From positions 1 to 8,312 of the forward strand of contig JAUVKD010000021.1 in assembly GCA_030596385.1 (NCBI GenBank): DNA of 8,312 bases, given 5' to 3'. This stretch comes from Methanosarcinaceae archaeon (GTDB lineage: Archaea > Halobacteriota > Methanosarcinia > Methanosarcinales > Methanosarcinaceae). Numbering within the stretch: position 1 is the first letter of the stretch; every line of letters starts with the position of its first letter. The notes beneath the pieces were generated by a model. The model made no database searches. It saw only the letters and a list, made by a program, of their open reading frames with translations, and was not told where the DNA came from. This document shows, piece after piece, positions 1-5,772 of this stretch. The translations under genes and the position numbers were made by a program.

Positions 1-293
1 ACAAAATCACGGTGTCCCGGGCAATCCACGATCGTAAAATAGTATTTATCAGTATCGAATCTCTTGTGTGCGATATCGATCGTGATACCCCTTTCTCGCT
101 CTTCCTTAAGTGTGTCCATGACCCATGCGAATGCGAAAGATTCTTTCCCTTTCTCCTTTGCTTCTGCCTTATATTTCTCAATAAGGTGTGCAGGTACTGC
201 ACCGGTCTCAAACATTAACCTCCCGACAAGTGTAGACTTACCGTGGTCGATGTGACCGATGACTGCTAAATTCATATGTGGTTTCTCAGCCAT
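1..293 (-). CDS. tuf: Translation elongation factor 1A (aEF-1A, EF-Tu homologue), N-terminal part, cut by window edge
   Basis: This GTPase delivers aminoacyl-tRNA to the ribosomal A site in the cytoplasm. Only the first 97 codons plus two bases are present, because the frame runs off the left edge; the usual full length is about 420 residues. The visible part is the start of the G domain. It shows the P-loop GHIDHGKS (residues 13-20), switch [10 protein letters not shown] (68-76, with the Mg-sensing Thr71) and the G3 motif DCPGHRD (90-96), where His94 is the equivalent of the catalytic His84 of EF-Tu. The insert between P-loop and switch I ([21 protein letters not shown]) is typical of archaeal and eukaryotic EF-1A. 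The ATG at 293 is supported by an AGGAGGA ribosome binding site 7 nt upstream. fusA lies upstream, separated by a 133-nt gap with terminator-like and promoter-like elements. Identification is secure. Confidence 0.96.
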   Translation of the reverse strand, partial: MAEKPHMNLAVIGHIDHGKSTLVGRLMFETGAVPAHLIEKYKAEAKEKGKESFAFAWVMDTLKEERERGITIDIAHKRFDTDKYYFTIVDCPGHRDF

Positions 294-300
294 AATTAAA

Positions 301-307
301 TCCTCCT
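301..307 (-). promoter_or_regulatory. Ribosome binding site of tuf
   Basis: The minus strand reads AGGAGGA, 7 nt before the tuf ATG. It is among the strongest Shine-Dalgarno matches in the window, fitting a highly expressed elongation factor, and it fixes the start codon at 293. Confidence 0.85.
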
Positions 308-349
308 TTTAATAATTGTATATTTCAATCAAATTGATATGTTTTGCCT

Positions 350-359
350 CATATAGTTG
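350..359 (-). promoter_or_regulatory. Candidate TATA box for a tuf promoter
   Basis: The minus strand reads CAACTATATG, preceded by the A-rich GTAAA that could act as a BRE. An archaeal start site about 25 nt downstream would fall near 327-330 and give a leader of roughly 35 nt containing the strong ribosome binding site. The element lies just after the terminator-like hairpin behind fusA, so a separate tuf promoter makes sense. A second TATA-like sequence (AAATATAC, about 317-324) lies too close to the start codon to leave the ribosome binding site in the transcript. This is a pattern match only. Confidence 0.4.
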
Positions 360-385
360 TTTACACGTTTAAACCTTTCCGAAGG

Positions 386-426
386 CACAAACAAAATAAA
401 CAGCAATAAGACGGAGTAATCCCGCC
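386..426 (-). terminator. Terminator-like hairpin plus U-rich tract after fusA
   Basis: Directly after the fusA TAA the minus strand reads GGCGGG-ATTAC-TCCGTC (410-426), which can form a 6-bp stem (with G-U pairs) and a 5-nt loop. A T-rich run follows (386-409), including the stretch TTTATTTTGTTTG. Euryarchaeal termination depends mainly on U-rich tracts, with the factor aCPSF1 known in methanogens. The layout therefore suggests full or partial termination between fusA and tuf. The hairpin could instead be an RNA-processing or stability element. Confidence 0.5.
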
Positions 427-2619
427 TTACATACTAATGAAATCGGATGGTTGTGGCAATTGCGCCTTCAATCCTTTTCTCTCACGTATCTTTGATACAA
501 CCTCAACCACCAGGTTCTTTGGAAGAGGTTCGAATCCTGCAAATTCCGTGCTCCACATTGCACGTCCCTCAGTTGCCGATCTTATATCACCTGCAAATCC
601 GAACAACTCCGAAACCGGTGCCTTGGATTCGATTATAGTCATATCGCCTTCTGATGTCATATTAGAGATTATACCCCTGCGACCTTGGATCTCCTTAGTC
701 GCACCGCCCATATTATCCTGTGGAACCTGAATGAACACTTTCTGGTATGGCTCGAACATTGTATCCTCTGCCATCAGCATAGCAGCCTGTATTGCCTGCC
801 TTGATGCCGGAATAACCTGTGCCGGACCGCGGTGCACTGCATCTTCGTGAAGTTTTGCATCCACCAGTGATACTTTAACACCCATGCATGGTTCCCTTGA
901 GAGTGGTCCTGCCTTCATAACTTCCTCAAATCCTTCCAGAATGAGTTCCATAGTCTCGTTTAAGTGCTGAATACCCTTTGTCATATCAAAATATATATTG
1001 CTCTCAAATATGTCAGCAATACCTTTTGCTTCCTCTTTGCTCAAACCGACTGCCATCAATTTTTCACGGCGCTCAAGTTCCGGCATTCTCATTGATACCT
1101 CACCGCTCTTGACAAGTGCAATAACTTCAGGTGAAAGTGGCTCAACAACAACATAGAACCTATTGTGCCGATTTGGTGATTTACCTTCAACAGGACCTGC
1201 CTTTCCGGTTATTGTTTCACGGAATACAACAATCGGTGGAGTTGTGGATATCTCAACACCCTTATCACGCTCGATTCTGTGAGCTATAACCTCAAGGTGC
1301 AACTCACCCATACCTGCCATCAAGTGCTCACCTGTCTCTTCATCAAGGGTTATCTTAAGTGTGGGGTCTTCCTTTGCGACTTGTCTTAATACCTCTACAA
1401 GCTTTGGCAGATCCTTCATATGCTTTGCTTCGACAGCAACAGTTACGACAGGTTCACTTGCATGAGTAATGCTTTCAAATGACACCATATTCTCAAGTGT
1501 AGTAACTGTAGAACCAACGATCGCATCCTTTAATCCGGTCACAGAAGCAATATTCCCAGCCGGGATCTTCTCGACTTCAATTCTTTCGGGACCCATGAAA
1601 ATACCAACCTGCTGAACCCTGTTCTGCCTGGCTGCACCTGAAACATAAACTTCCATTCCCCGTGAAAGTGATCCACTAAACAACCTGCCGGTTGTGACTT
1701 CTCCCGCATGTGGATCCATTGAGATATCAGTAACCATAAATGCAAGGTCCCCATCAGCATTTGCAGAAGCCATGGATTTACCGATCTCACTTTCCATATC
1801 GCCATGCCAGATTACCTTTACCCTGTCTTCCTGTGCATCAATCGGACTTGGAAGGAAACGTATAACCATATCATTCAATGCGTCATGAAGTTGACATTTA
1901 TCGGCAAGTTCCTTCATATTCTCATCACGGCAATAATTGAACACATCATTAAATGAAACACCTGTTTTTTCCATCATAGGTACACTGATCGCCCAGTTGT
2001 ACAGTGCAGAACCAAACGCAACAGTACCTTCAGCCGCATTTACTCTCCATCCTGCTTTATAGCGCTTTTCATCCATACCTTTGATAAGTTTGTTGACATG
2101 GTCGATCAATTTGCCCAGTCTGATCTGCATCTCCTGTGAATCGACCTGTAACTCATTAATAAGCCTATCAACCTTGTTGATGAACAAAACCGGCTTGACA
2201 TGTTCCTTTAATGCCTGTCTTAAAACAGTCTCGGTCTGTGGCATCGTACCCTCAACAGCATCGATAACAACGACCGCACCATCCACCGCACGCATTGCAC
2301 GCGTAACATCACCGCCAAAGTCAACGTGTCCGGGTGTATCAATAAGATTTATCAGGAATTCATCGCCTTCATACTCGTGCACCATTGACACATTTGCTGA
2401 ATCTATTGTAATTCCCCGTTCCTGTTCCTCCTCATCAGAATCCATGAATAACTGTCTACCTGCAAGCTCTTTTGAGATCATTCCTGCGCCTGCTAATAGA
2501 TTATCCGATAAAGTAGTTTTACCGTGGTCGATATGTGCAACAATACCGATATTACGGATCTTTTCCGGTTTATACATAAGCGCTGTCACACGCTCAACCA
2601 TTTTCTTCCTTCGTCCCAT
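427..2619 (-). CDS. fusA: Translation elongation factor 2 (aEF-2, EF-G homologue)
   Basis: This GTPase drives ribosomal translocation. The 730-residue length matches archaeal EF-2. The G domain shows AHIDHGKT (residues 28-35), RGITID (68-73), DTPGHVD (94-100) and NKVD (148-151). The C-terminal part contains [12 protein letters not shown], whose His596 is at the position modified to diphthamide in archaea and eukaryotes, so diphthamide synthesis is expected in this organism. The start at 2619 gives [11 protein letters not shown], which I recognise as the usual N-terminus of methanogen EF-2. Its ribosome binding site (AGGTAGT, 4 nt upstream) is weak. An internal ATG at codon 7 has a fair AAGGA upstream but would remove the conserved leader residues. 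The gene follows rps7 after 46 nt, stops at TAA, and is followed by a terminator-like hairpin. No disruption is seen. Confidence 0.98.
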   Translation of the reverse strand: MGRRKKMVERVTALMYKPEKIRNIGIVAHIDHGKTTLSDNLLAGAGMISKELAGRQLFMDSDEEEQERGITIDSANVSMVHEYEGDEFLINLIDTPGHVDFGGDVTRAMRAVDGAVVVIDAVEGTMPQTETVLRQALKEHVKPVLFINKVDRLINELQVDSQEMQIRLGKLIDHVNKLIKGMDEKRYKAGWRVNAAEGTVAFGSALYNWAISVPMMEKTGVSFNDVFNYCRDENMKELADKCQLHDALNDMVIRFLPSPIDAQEDRVKVIWHGDMESEIGKSMASANADGDLAFMVTDISMDPHAGEVTTGRLFSGSLSRGMEVYVSGAARQNRVQQVGIFMGPERIEVEKIPAGNIASVTGLKDAIVGSTVTTLENMVSFESITHASEPVVTVAVEAKHMKDLPKLVEVLRQVAKEDPTLKITLDEETGEHLMAGMGELHLEVIAHRIERDKGVEISTTPPIVVFRETITGKAGPVEGKSPNRHNRFYVVVEPLSPEVIALVKSGEVSMRMPELERREKLMAVGLSKEEAKGIADIFESNIYFDMTKGIQHLNETMELILEGFEEVMKAGPLSREPCMGVKVSLVDAKLHEDAVHRGPAQVIPASRQAIQAAMLMAEDTMFEPYQKVFIQVPQDNMGGATKEIQGRRGIISNMTSEGDMTIIESKAPVSELFGFAGDIRSATEGRAMWSTEFAGFEPLPKNLVVEVVSKIRERKGLKAQLPQPSDFISM

Positions 2620-2665
2620 ACTTACTACCTACATAAAATTATCATACAAAAAAATGACAGACGCA

Positions 2666-3226
2666 TTAACGCGCTGCCTTTGCGACTCTTTCTTTTCCGT
2701 CTTTGCGGTTTATCGAGAAACACTTTGCATCACGCTTTGATGCTGCAATGATTTCAGATGCAAGACATTCTGCAATTGACCTTTTTGACTTGAATGCAGA
2801 CTGACTGGCACCCATAGATATATACCGAAGTGCTGCATCAACACGTCTTTGTGGTGCAGTATCCACTGCTTTTGGCACGGATATTCCACCGTACTTCAGC
2901 CTGACAACTTCCTCTCGTGGTCCTGCATTGGAAATAGCTTCAACCAATACCTGTACAGGATTCTGTTTTGTCCTATTGTTAATAATATCAAAAGCATCGC
3001 TCACAACACGCATTGCAAGCTGCTTCTTACCTGTGTTTTGGCCATTTCGCATAATATTATTGGTCAATCGTTCCACAATTGAAAGATTTGACTTATTGAA
3101 CTGCTGTCTTGCATGCTTTCCGCTTGTGTGCGGTAAAACAACAGGATCAAGATTGACGTATCTTCGAATACCCTGATCAGCCACATCGATCTCTGACATA
3201 TCCCATTTACTGAATAATTTGTACAT
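2666..3226 (-). CDS. rps7: Small-subunit ribosomal protein uS7
   Basis: uS7 nucleates assembly of the 30S head, binds the 3' domain of 16S rRNA and lines the mRNA/tRNA exit region near the E site. The 186-residue protein begins MYKLFSKW. It contains the family core [17 protein letters not shown] (about residues 38-54), [31 protein letters not shown], the [18 protein letters not shown] segment (about residues 117-134), and a C-terminal tail ending ERVAKAAR. This is the archaeal form, with an N-terminal extension relative to bacterial S7. The ATG is 4 nt after the rps12 TAG, and its ribosome binding site AAGGAGAT (3233-3240) lies inside the last rps12 codons, so the two genes are expected to be translationally coupled. 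The stop is TAA. The 46-nt spacer before fusA contains a run of seven T. Confidence 0.97.
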   Translation of the reverse strand: MYKLFSKWDMSEIDVADQGIRRYVNLDPVVLPHTSGKHARQQFNKSNLSIVERLTNNIMRNGQNTGKKQLAMRVVSDAFDIINNRTKQNPVQVLVEAISNAGPREEVVRLKYGGISVPKAVDTAPQRRVDAALRYISMGASQSAFKSKRSIAECLASEIIAASKRDAKCFSINRKDGKERVAKAAR

Positions 3227-3230
3227 ATAA

Positions 3231-3659
3231 CTATCTCCTTGGCTTTTCCTTACGACCGATGACCATCTCTCTTAAACATACATTATTGACCGCAATAACT
3301 TTGAAGCGAACACCCGGGATATCACCCATTGCACCGCCCATACGACCGCCTATTCTTTCAACCGTTACTTCATCGTGTTCATCGATAAAGTTAATCGCAC
3401 CGTCTCCCGGACAAAAAGCAGTAGCTTGACGACCATTTTTAATCAATTGTATTCTGACACATTTTCTTATAGCTGAGTTTGGCTGTTTAGCTTCGACTCC
3501 AACCTTCTCAAGCACAATTCCGCGGCCCTGCGGGGCGCCTCCGAGTGGATCTGACTTTACATTCAATCCAAGGACACGCCTGTTATAACGTGAGTCTTTC
3601 CATCTTGCATCCTTACGATTCTGCTGAAGTGTGTGAGCTGCATATTTACCGTTTGGCAT
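3231..3659 (-). CDS. rps12: Small-subunit ribosomal protein uS12
   Basis: uS12 lies at the decoding centre and helps set tRNA selection accuracy. The protein has 142 residues, the usual length for the archaeal/eukaryotic type (eukaryotic S23). Key signatures are the decoding loop KQPNSAIRK (residues 58-66) and the second loop GDIPGVRFK (112-120); the bacterial equivalents of these loops carry streptomycin-resistance sites. The C-terminus is basic (GRKEKPRR). The ATG at 3659 has GGAG 10 nt upstream (3670-3673). The stop is TAG, with an in-frame TAA seven codons later. The gene follows a 120-nt A+T-rich gap after nusA and overlaps the ribosome binding site of rps7. Confidence 0.98.
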   Translation of the reverse strand: MPNGKYAAHTLQQNRKDARWKDSRYNRRVLGLNVKSDPLGGAPQGRGIVLEKVGVEAKQPNSAIRKCVRIQLIKNGRQATAFCPGDGAINFIDEHDEVTVERIGGRMGGAMGDIPGVRFKVIAVNNVCLREMVIGRKEKPRR

Positions 3660-3779
3660 ATTTAACGTTCTCCGATTATTGTTCCTGCATATATGAGTAC
3701 GAACATAAGTATAATTGTAAATGTAAATATAATCATAATTGTTTGTTAATTGTTAATGAATTATTATTGGCGTTGGTTT
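3660..3779 (-). other. A+T-rich nusA-rps12 intergenic region
   Basis: This 120-nt gap is about 25% G+C, the longest break inside the operon. It holds the rps12 ribosome binding site, a TATA-like element, and a 24-codon ATG frame (3662-3736) that ends 2 nt before the rps12 ATG. No stable hairpin or U-tract typical of termination stands out. Confidence 0.7.
3724..3732 (-). promoter_or_regulatory. Candidate TATA box for an internal rps12 promoter
   Basis: The minus strand reads TTATATTTA within the A+T-rich gap. A start about 25 nt downstream, near 3703, would give a leader of roughly 44 nt that keeps the rps12 ribosome binding site. An internal promoter could let rps12-rps7-fusA be made in excess over polymerase subunits. 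A+T-rich DNA yields such matches by chance, so this is tentative. If transcripts begin here, the short frame at 3662-3736 would not be carried intact. Confidence 0.35.
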
Positions 3780-4205
3780 CTATTGCAGGATCACATCATC
3801 AATATCGTGGTGTCGCTGCATAAGCATCTTTACTTTTTTTATATTATTTCCTTCGCGCCCGATAGCAAGACCCTTGTCTTTATCAGATACTTCTACATAA
3901 GCCAATCGCTTGTTTTGTTTTAAAACAAGATTAACAGATTCGACAGACACGGAACCGAATGCATTCATAATGAACTTTTCAGGATCATCCGAAAACTCAA
4001 CAAGTTCTATATGTTTGTCAATTGATCTTTTTACACGGTTAATATGATCACCATTTGTACCAATGGCCGCACCCATTTCACCGTTATTCACAACATATAT
4101 AATTCTCGTATCTTCAACAATGCAGTCCTTTATACCTGCACCTGTCGCACTTTCAAACAGAGCTATATACCTTATTCCCTCTGTTGAAAGTTTGATCTCG
4201 CTCAA
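3780..4205 (-). CDS. nusA: Archaeal NusA-like transcription factor / KH-domain RNA-binding protein
   Basis: This is a short archaeal NusA homologue made essentially of two KH domains; it lacks the N-terminal polymerase-binding and S1 domains of bacterial NusA. From the preferred start it has 141 residues, MSEIKLSTEGIRYIALFE onward. KH1 has the IGTNG loop (residues 48-52) and KH2 has IGREG (115-119), both GxxG nucleic-acid-binding loops. The cluster position beside polymerase and ribosomal genes suggests a role in transcription termination, antitermination or rRNA synthesis, but the archaeal function is less well defined than the bacterial one. The chosen start is TTG at 4205: GAGGAG (4215-4220) lies 9 nt upstream. 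The earlier in-frame TTG at 4214 touches that site with no spacing and adds only three residues. The stop is TAG, with an in-frame TAA nine codons later. Confidence 0.92.
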   Translation of the reverse strand: MSEIKLSTEGIRYIALFESATGAGIKDCIVEDTRIIYVVNNGEMGAAIGTNGDHINRVKRSIDKHIELVEFSDDPEKFIMNAFGSVSVESVNLVLKQNKRLAYVEVSDKDKGLAIGREGNNIKKVKMLMQRHHDIDDVILQ

Positions 4206-4214
4206 ATAAAGCAA

Positions 4215-4220
4215 CTCCTC
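4215..4220 (-). promoter_or_regulatory. Ribosome binding site of nusA, overlapping the rpl30e stop
   Basis: The minus strand reads TGAGGAG, in which TGA is the rpl30e stop and GAGGAG is the nusA Shine-Dalgarno sequence. The spacing is 9 nt to the TTG at 4205 and 0 nt to the TTG at 4214, which decides the start. The arrangement implies that ribosomes finishing rpl30e reinitiate on nusA. Confidence 0.8.
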
Positions 4221-4506
4221 ATACCGCTGCTAATATGTCAGATTCACCGATATCAATGATCGCCATTGCAGCGATAGTGAATGGTTTACCACATGCAGGT
4301 CCGAGTTCAACACTTGTTCCTGAATAGTTCAACACAGGTACATTTGTAGATTCGATCTTTAATCTTACTTCTTCAGGGCAATTTGCAGCGAGTACAACCA
4401 TTTTTGCATCGGAACTCACTGCCGCATCAATTGTACGGTTCGACCCAATAATGACTGACCCCGTTCTGATAACTTTGATAAGCGCTTTATCGATATTAAT
4501 ATCCAT
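4219..4506 (-). CDS. rpl30e: Large-subunit ribosomal protein eL30
   Basis: eL30 belongs to the L7Ae/L30e/S12e/Gadd45 RNA-binding fold and is shared by archaea and eukaryotes but absent from bacteria. The 95-residue length is close to the family norm of about 100. Visible family features are the N-terminal helix [15 protein letters not shown], then the loop GSNRTIDA (about residues 21-28), the strand [12 protein letters not shown] (34-45), and the segment [20 protein letters not shown] (57-76), which matches the conserved L30e region with the ELG..CGKPF motif. The ATG at 4506 has AAGAGATGAT (4511-4520) upstream, which matches 8 of 10 positions of the ideal archaeal AGGAGGTGAT. The gene lies 87 nt after rpoA2, and its TGA overlaps the nusA ribosome binding site, so the two are a coupled pair. 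This is the standard euryarchaeal position for the gene. Confidence 0.96.
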   Translation of the reverse strand: MDINIDKALIKVIRTGSVIIGSNRTIDAAVSSDAKMVVLAANCPEEVRLKIESTNVPVLNYSGTSVELGPACGKPFTIAAMAIIDIGESDILAAV

Positions 4507-4593
4507 TTAAATCATCTCTTGTATCAATTCAGATTTGTATTGTAATATCTGATTCGTTATATTTACTTTCTGGTTGCACATAATAAGATTATG
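4507..4593 (-). other. A+T-rich rpoA2-rpl30e intergenic region
   Basis: This 87-nt gap is about 25% G+C. It contains an A+T-rich inverted repeat at the rpoA2 stop, a second weak inverted repeat (TCAGAT 4529-4534 with ATCTGA 4547-4552, 12-nt loop), a TATA-like element, the rpl30e ribosome binding site, and a 24-codon ATG frame (4507-4581) whose TAA abuts the rpl30e ATG. Confidence 0.65.
4556..4566 (-). promoter_or_regulatory. Candidate TATA box for an internal rpl30e promoter
   Basis: The minus strand reads GTAAATATAAC, preceded by the purine-rich CAGAAA that could serve as a BRE. A start about 25 nt downstream, near 4535, would leave a leader of roughly 30 nt with the ribosome binding site. 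This is a weak pattern match in A+T-rich DNA. Confidence 0.28.
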
Positions 4594-4594
4594 T
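4578..4594 (-). repeat. Perfect 7-bp A+T-rich inverted repeat at the rpoA2 stop codon
   Basis: The minus strand reads ACATAAT-CTT-ATTATGT, where the first A is the last base of the rpoA2 TAA. The RNA hairpin would be weak because six of the seven pairs are A-U. It could mark transcript processing or attenuation between polymerase and ribosomal genes, or be chance. It is not followed by a U-tract, so I do not call it a terminator. Confidence 0.4.
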
Positions 4595-5772
4595 TAGTCC
4601 GACTTCGTCGGTATATTATTCGGTACTGCTTGTTTAGAGATAAGGTGAACATCTCCGGTACCTAATTTTATTGGCTGTCCAACAATAATGTTCTCAGTCA
4701 CACCGTTTAATTCATCCACATCTCCACGCATTCCCGCATCAAGAAGATGGTTCACAGTAACTTCGAATGCAGCACGTGCAAACACACTGGCCTTCTCACC
4801 GGAAATACCATGGCGTCCAATCTGTTTCACTTCCCCATCACAAGTCATAATATCTGCAACAAGCATAATGTGTCGAATGTCAACAGTCAACCCCTGTTCA
4901 TTCAGGGTATCTATTGCTTCTTTTATGATGGAGTTACGGGCAGCTTCAATGCCAAACACATCATAGGTCTCAACAATATTATTAGTATGGGTCCTTGTAG
5001 TATCAACACCATCGATTAGAAGCACGTCTTTTAATGCGGATCCTTCAGTATAGAGTGTATACTCATCTCCATCTTTTCTTATAACAACTCGCTTGATACC
5101 TTCTATTCCCTTGAGAGTTATGTTATGTATGTTCTTTGCAAGTTGCAAAAGTTCACGATAAGACGGGGAATCGGGTATGATGATAAGCTGATTTTCCACA
5201 GCATCCGGACTGGTAATATTTACACCAAGTTCATCCCGGAATTTTTCTGCAATATCATCAATATACATATTTCTCTGGTCGAGTATCTTACCATTAAGAT
5301 CAATGATAAGTTGCATGTTTGCAAGATCAGTAGTAACATCTGCCAGGTGCTCTATATGTGTTGCTTCAATTTCCCATGCAACTGTTCTTGCTTTATCACG
5401 GTCTGTTGAATATCCTTCATTAAGTGCAACAGTCATCATCGGAGTACTTGGCTTTTTCCTTGCATCCACAATTTCAATTAATCGTGGCAGGCCAAGTGTG
5501 ACATTAATCTCAGCCACACCCGCATAGTGGAAAGTACGCATAGTCATCTGCGTACCAGGTTCACCAATCGACTGTGCAGAAACAACACCCACCGCCTCGC
5601 AGGGTTCAACACATGCATAGTTATAACTCTCCATGACACGTTCGATAATTTCTGCCATTTCCTTTTTTGAGACACCTACCTTTAACACATCTTCCCGAAG
5701 TGTATCAAGTATATTGTTTGGGAGAGCAAGGCTTTTCGTCATCGACTCGATTGTCGCTTCACTTATAACCAT
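4594..5772 (-). CDS. rpoA2: DNA-directed RNA polymerase subunit A'' (C-terminal part of the split largest subunit)
   Basis: A'' corresponds to the C-terminal third of eukaryotic Rpb1 and bacterial beta'. It completes the active site and jaw of the archaeal polymerase. The 392-residue length is normal. The trigger loop is clear: SIGEPGTQMTMRTFHYAGV (residues 68-86), with His82 equivalent to the trigger-loop His of Rpb1, followed by VTLGLPRLIEIVDARKKPSTP (91-111). The C-terminal GISGEKASVFARAAFEVTVNHLLDAGMRGDVDELNGVTENIIVGQPIKLGTG region is the conserved end of the family. The ATG directly follows the rpoA1 TGA, and the AGGAGGT ribosome binding site lies inside the last rpoA1 codons, so A' and A'' are coupled for stoichiometric synthesis. 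The stop is TAA. Confidence 0.98.
   Translation of the reverse strand: MVISEATIESMTKSLALPNNILDTLREDVLKVGVSKKEMAEIIERVMESYNYACVEPCEAVGVVSAQSIGEPGTQMTMRTFHYAGVAEINVTLGLPRLIEIVDARKKPSTPMMTVALNEGYSTDRDKARTVAWEIEATHIEHLADVTTDLANMQLIIDLNGKILDQRNMYIDDIAEKFRDELGVNITSPDAVENQLIIIPDSPSYRELLQLAKNIHNITLKGIEGIKRVVIRKDGDEYTLYTEGSALKDVLLIDGVDTTRTHTNNIVETYDVFGIEAARNSIIKEAIDTLNEQGLTVDIRHIMLVADIMTCDGEVKQIGRHGISGEKASVFARAAFEVTVNHLLDAGMRGDVDELNGVTENIIVGQPIKLGTGDVHLISKQAVPNNIPTKSD

Noticed and set aside
12..255. Two plus-strand open frames at the left edge
   Set aside because: They are antisense to the clearly conserved EF-1A G domain ([21 protein letters not shown]). The real gene is on the minus strand and has no stop within the window.
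367..374. GTTTAAAC 8-bp palindrome in the fusA-tuf gap
   Set aside because: Too short and too A+T-rich to support a specific site without further copies or conservation.
2081..2740. 219-codon open frame on the plus strand
   Set aside because: It lies antisense to the 5' part of fusA and the end of rps7. Its translation is Ser/Thr/Ile-rich with no domain pattern, as expected from the complement of a conserved gene, and fusA is intact opposite it.
3688..3698. CATATATG as an rps12 TATA box
   Set aside because: A start about 25 nt downstream would fall near 3668, downstream of the rps12 ribosome binding site, leaving an unusable leader.
4206..4214. TTG at 4214 as the nusA start
   Set aside because: GAGGAG abuts it with no spacing, and the three added residues are not part of the N-terminus I recognise for the family (MSEIKLS).
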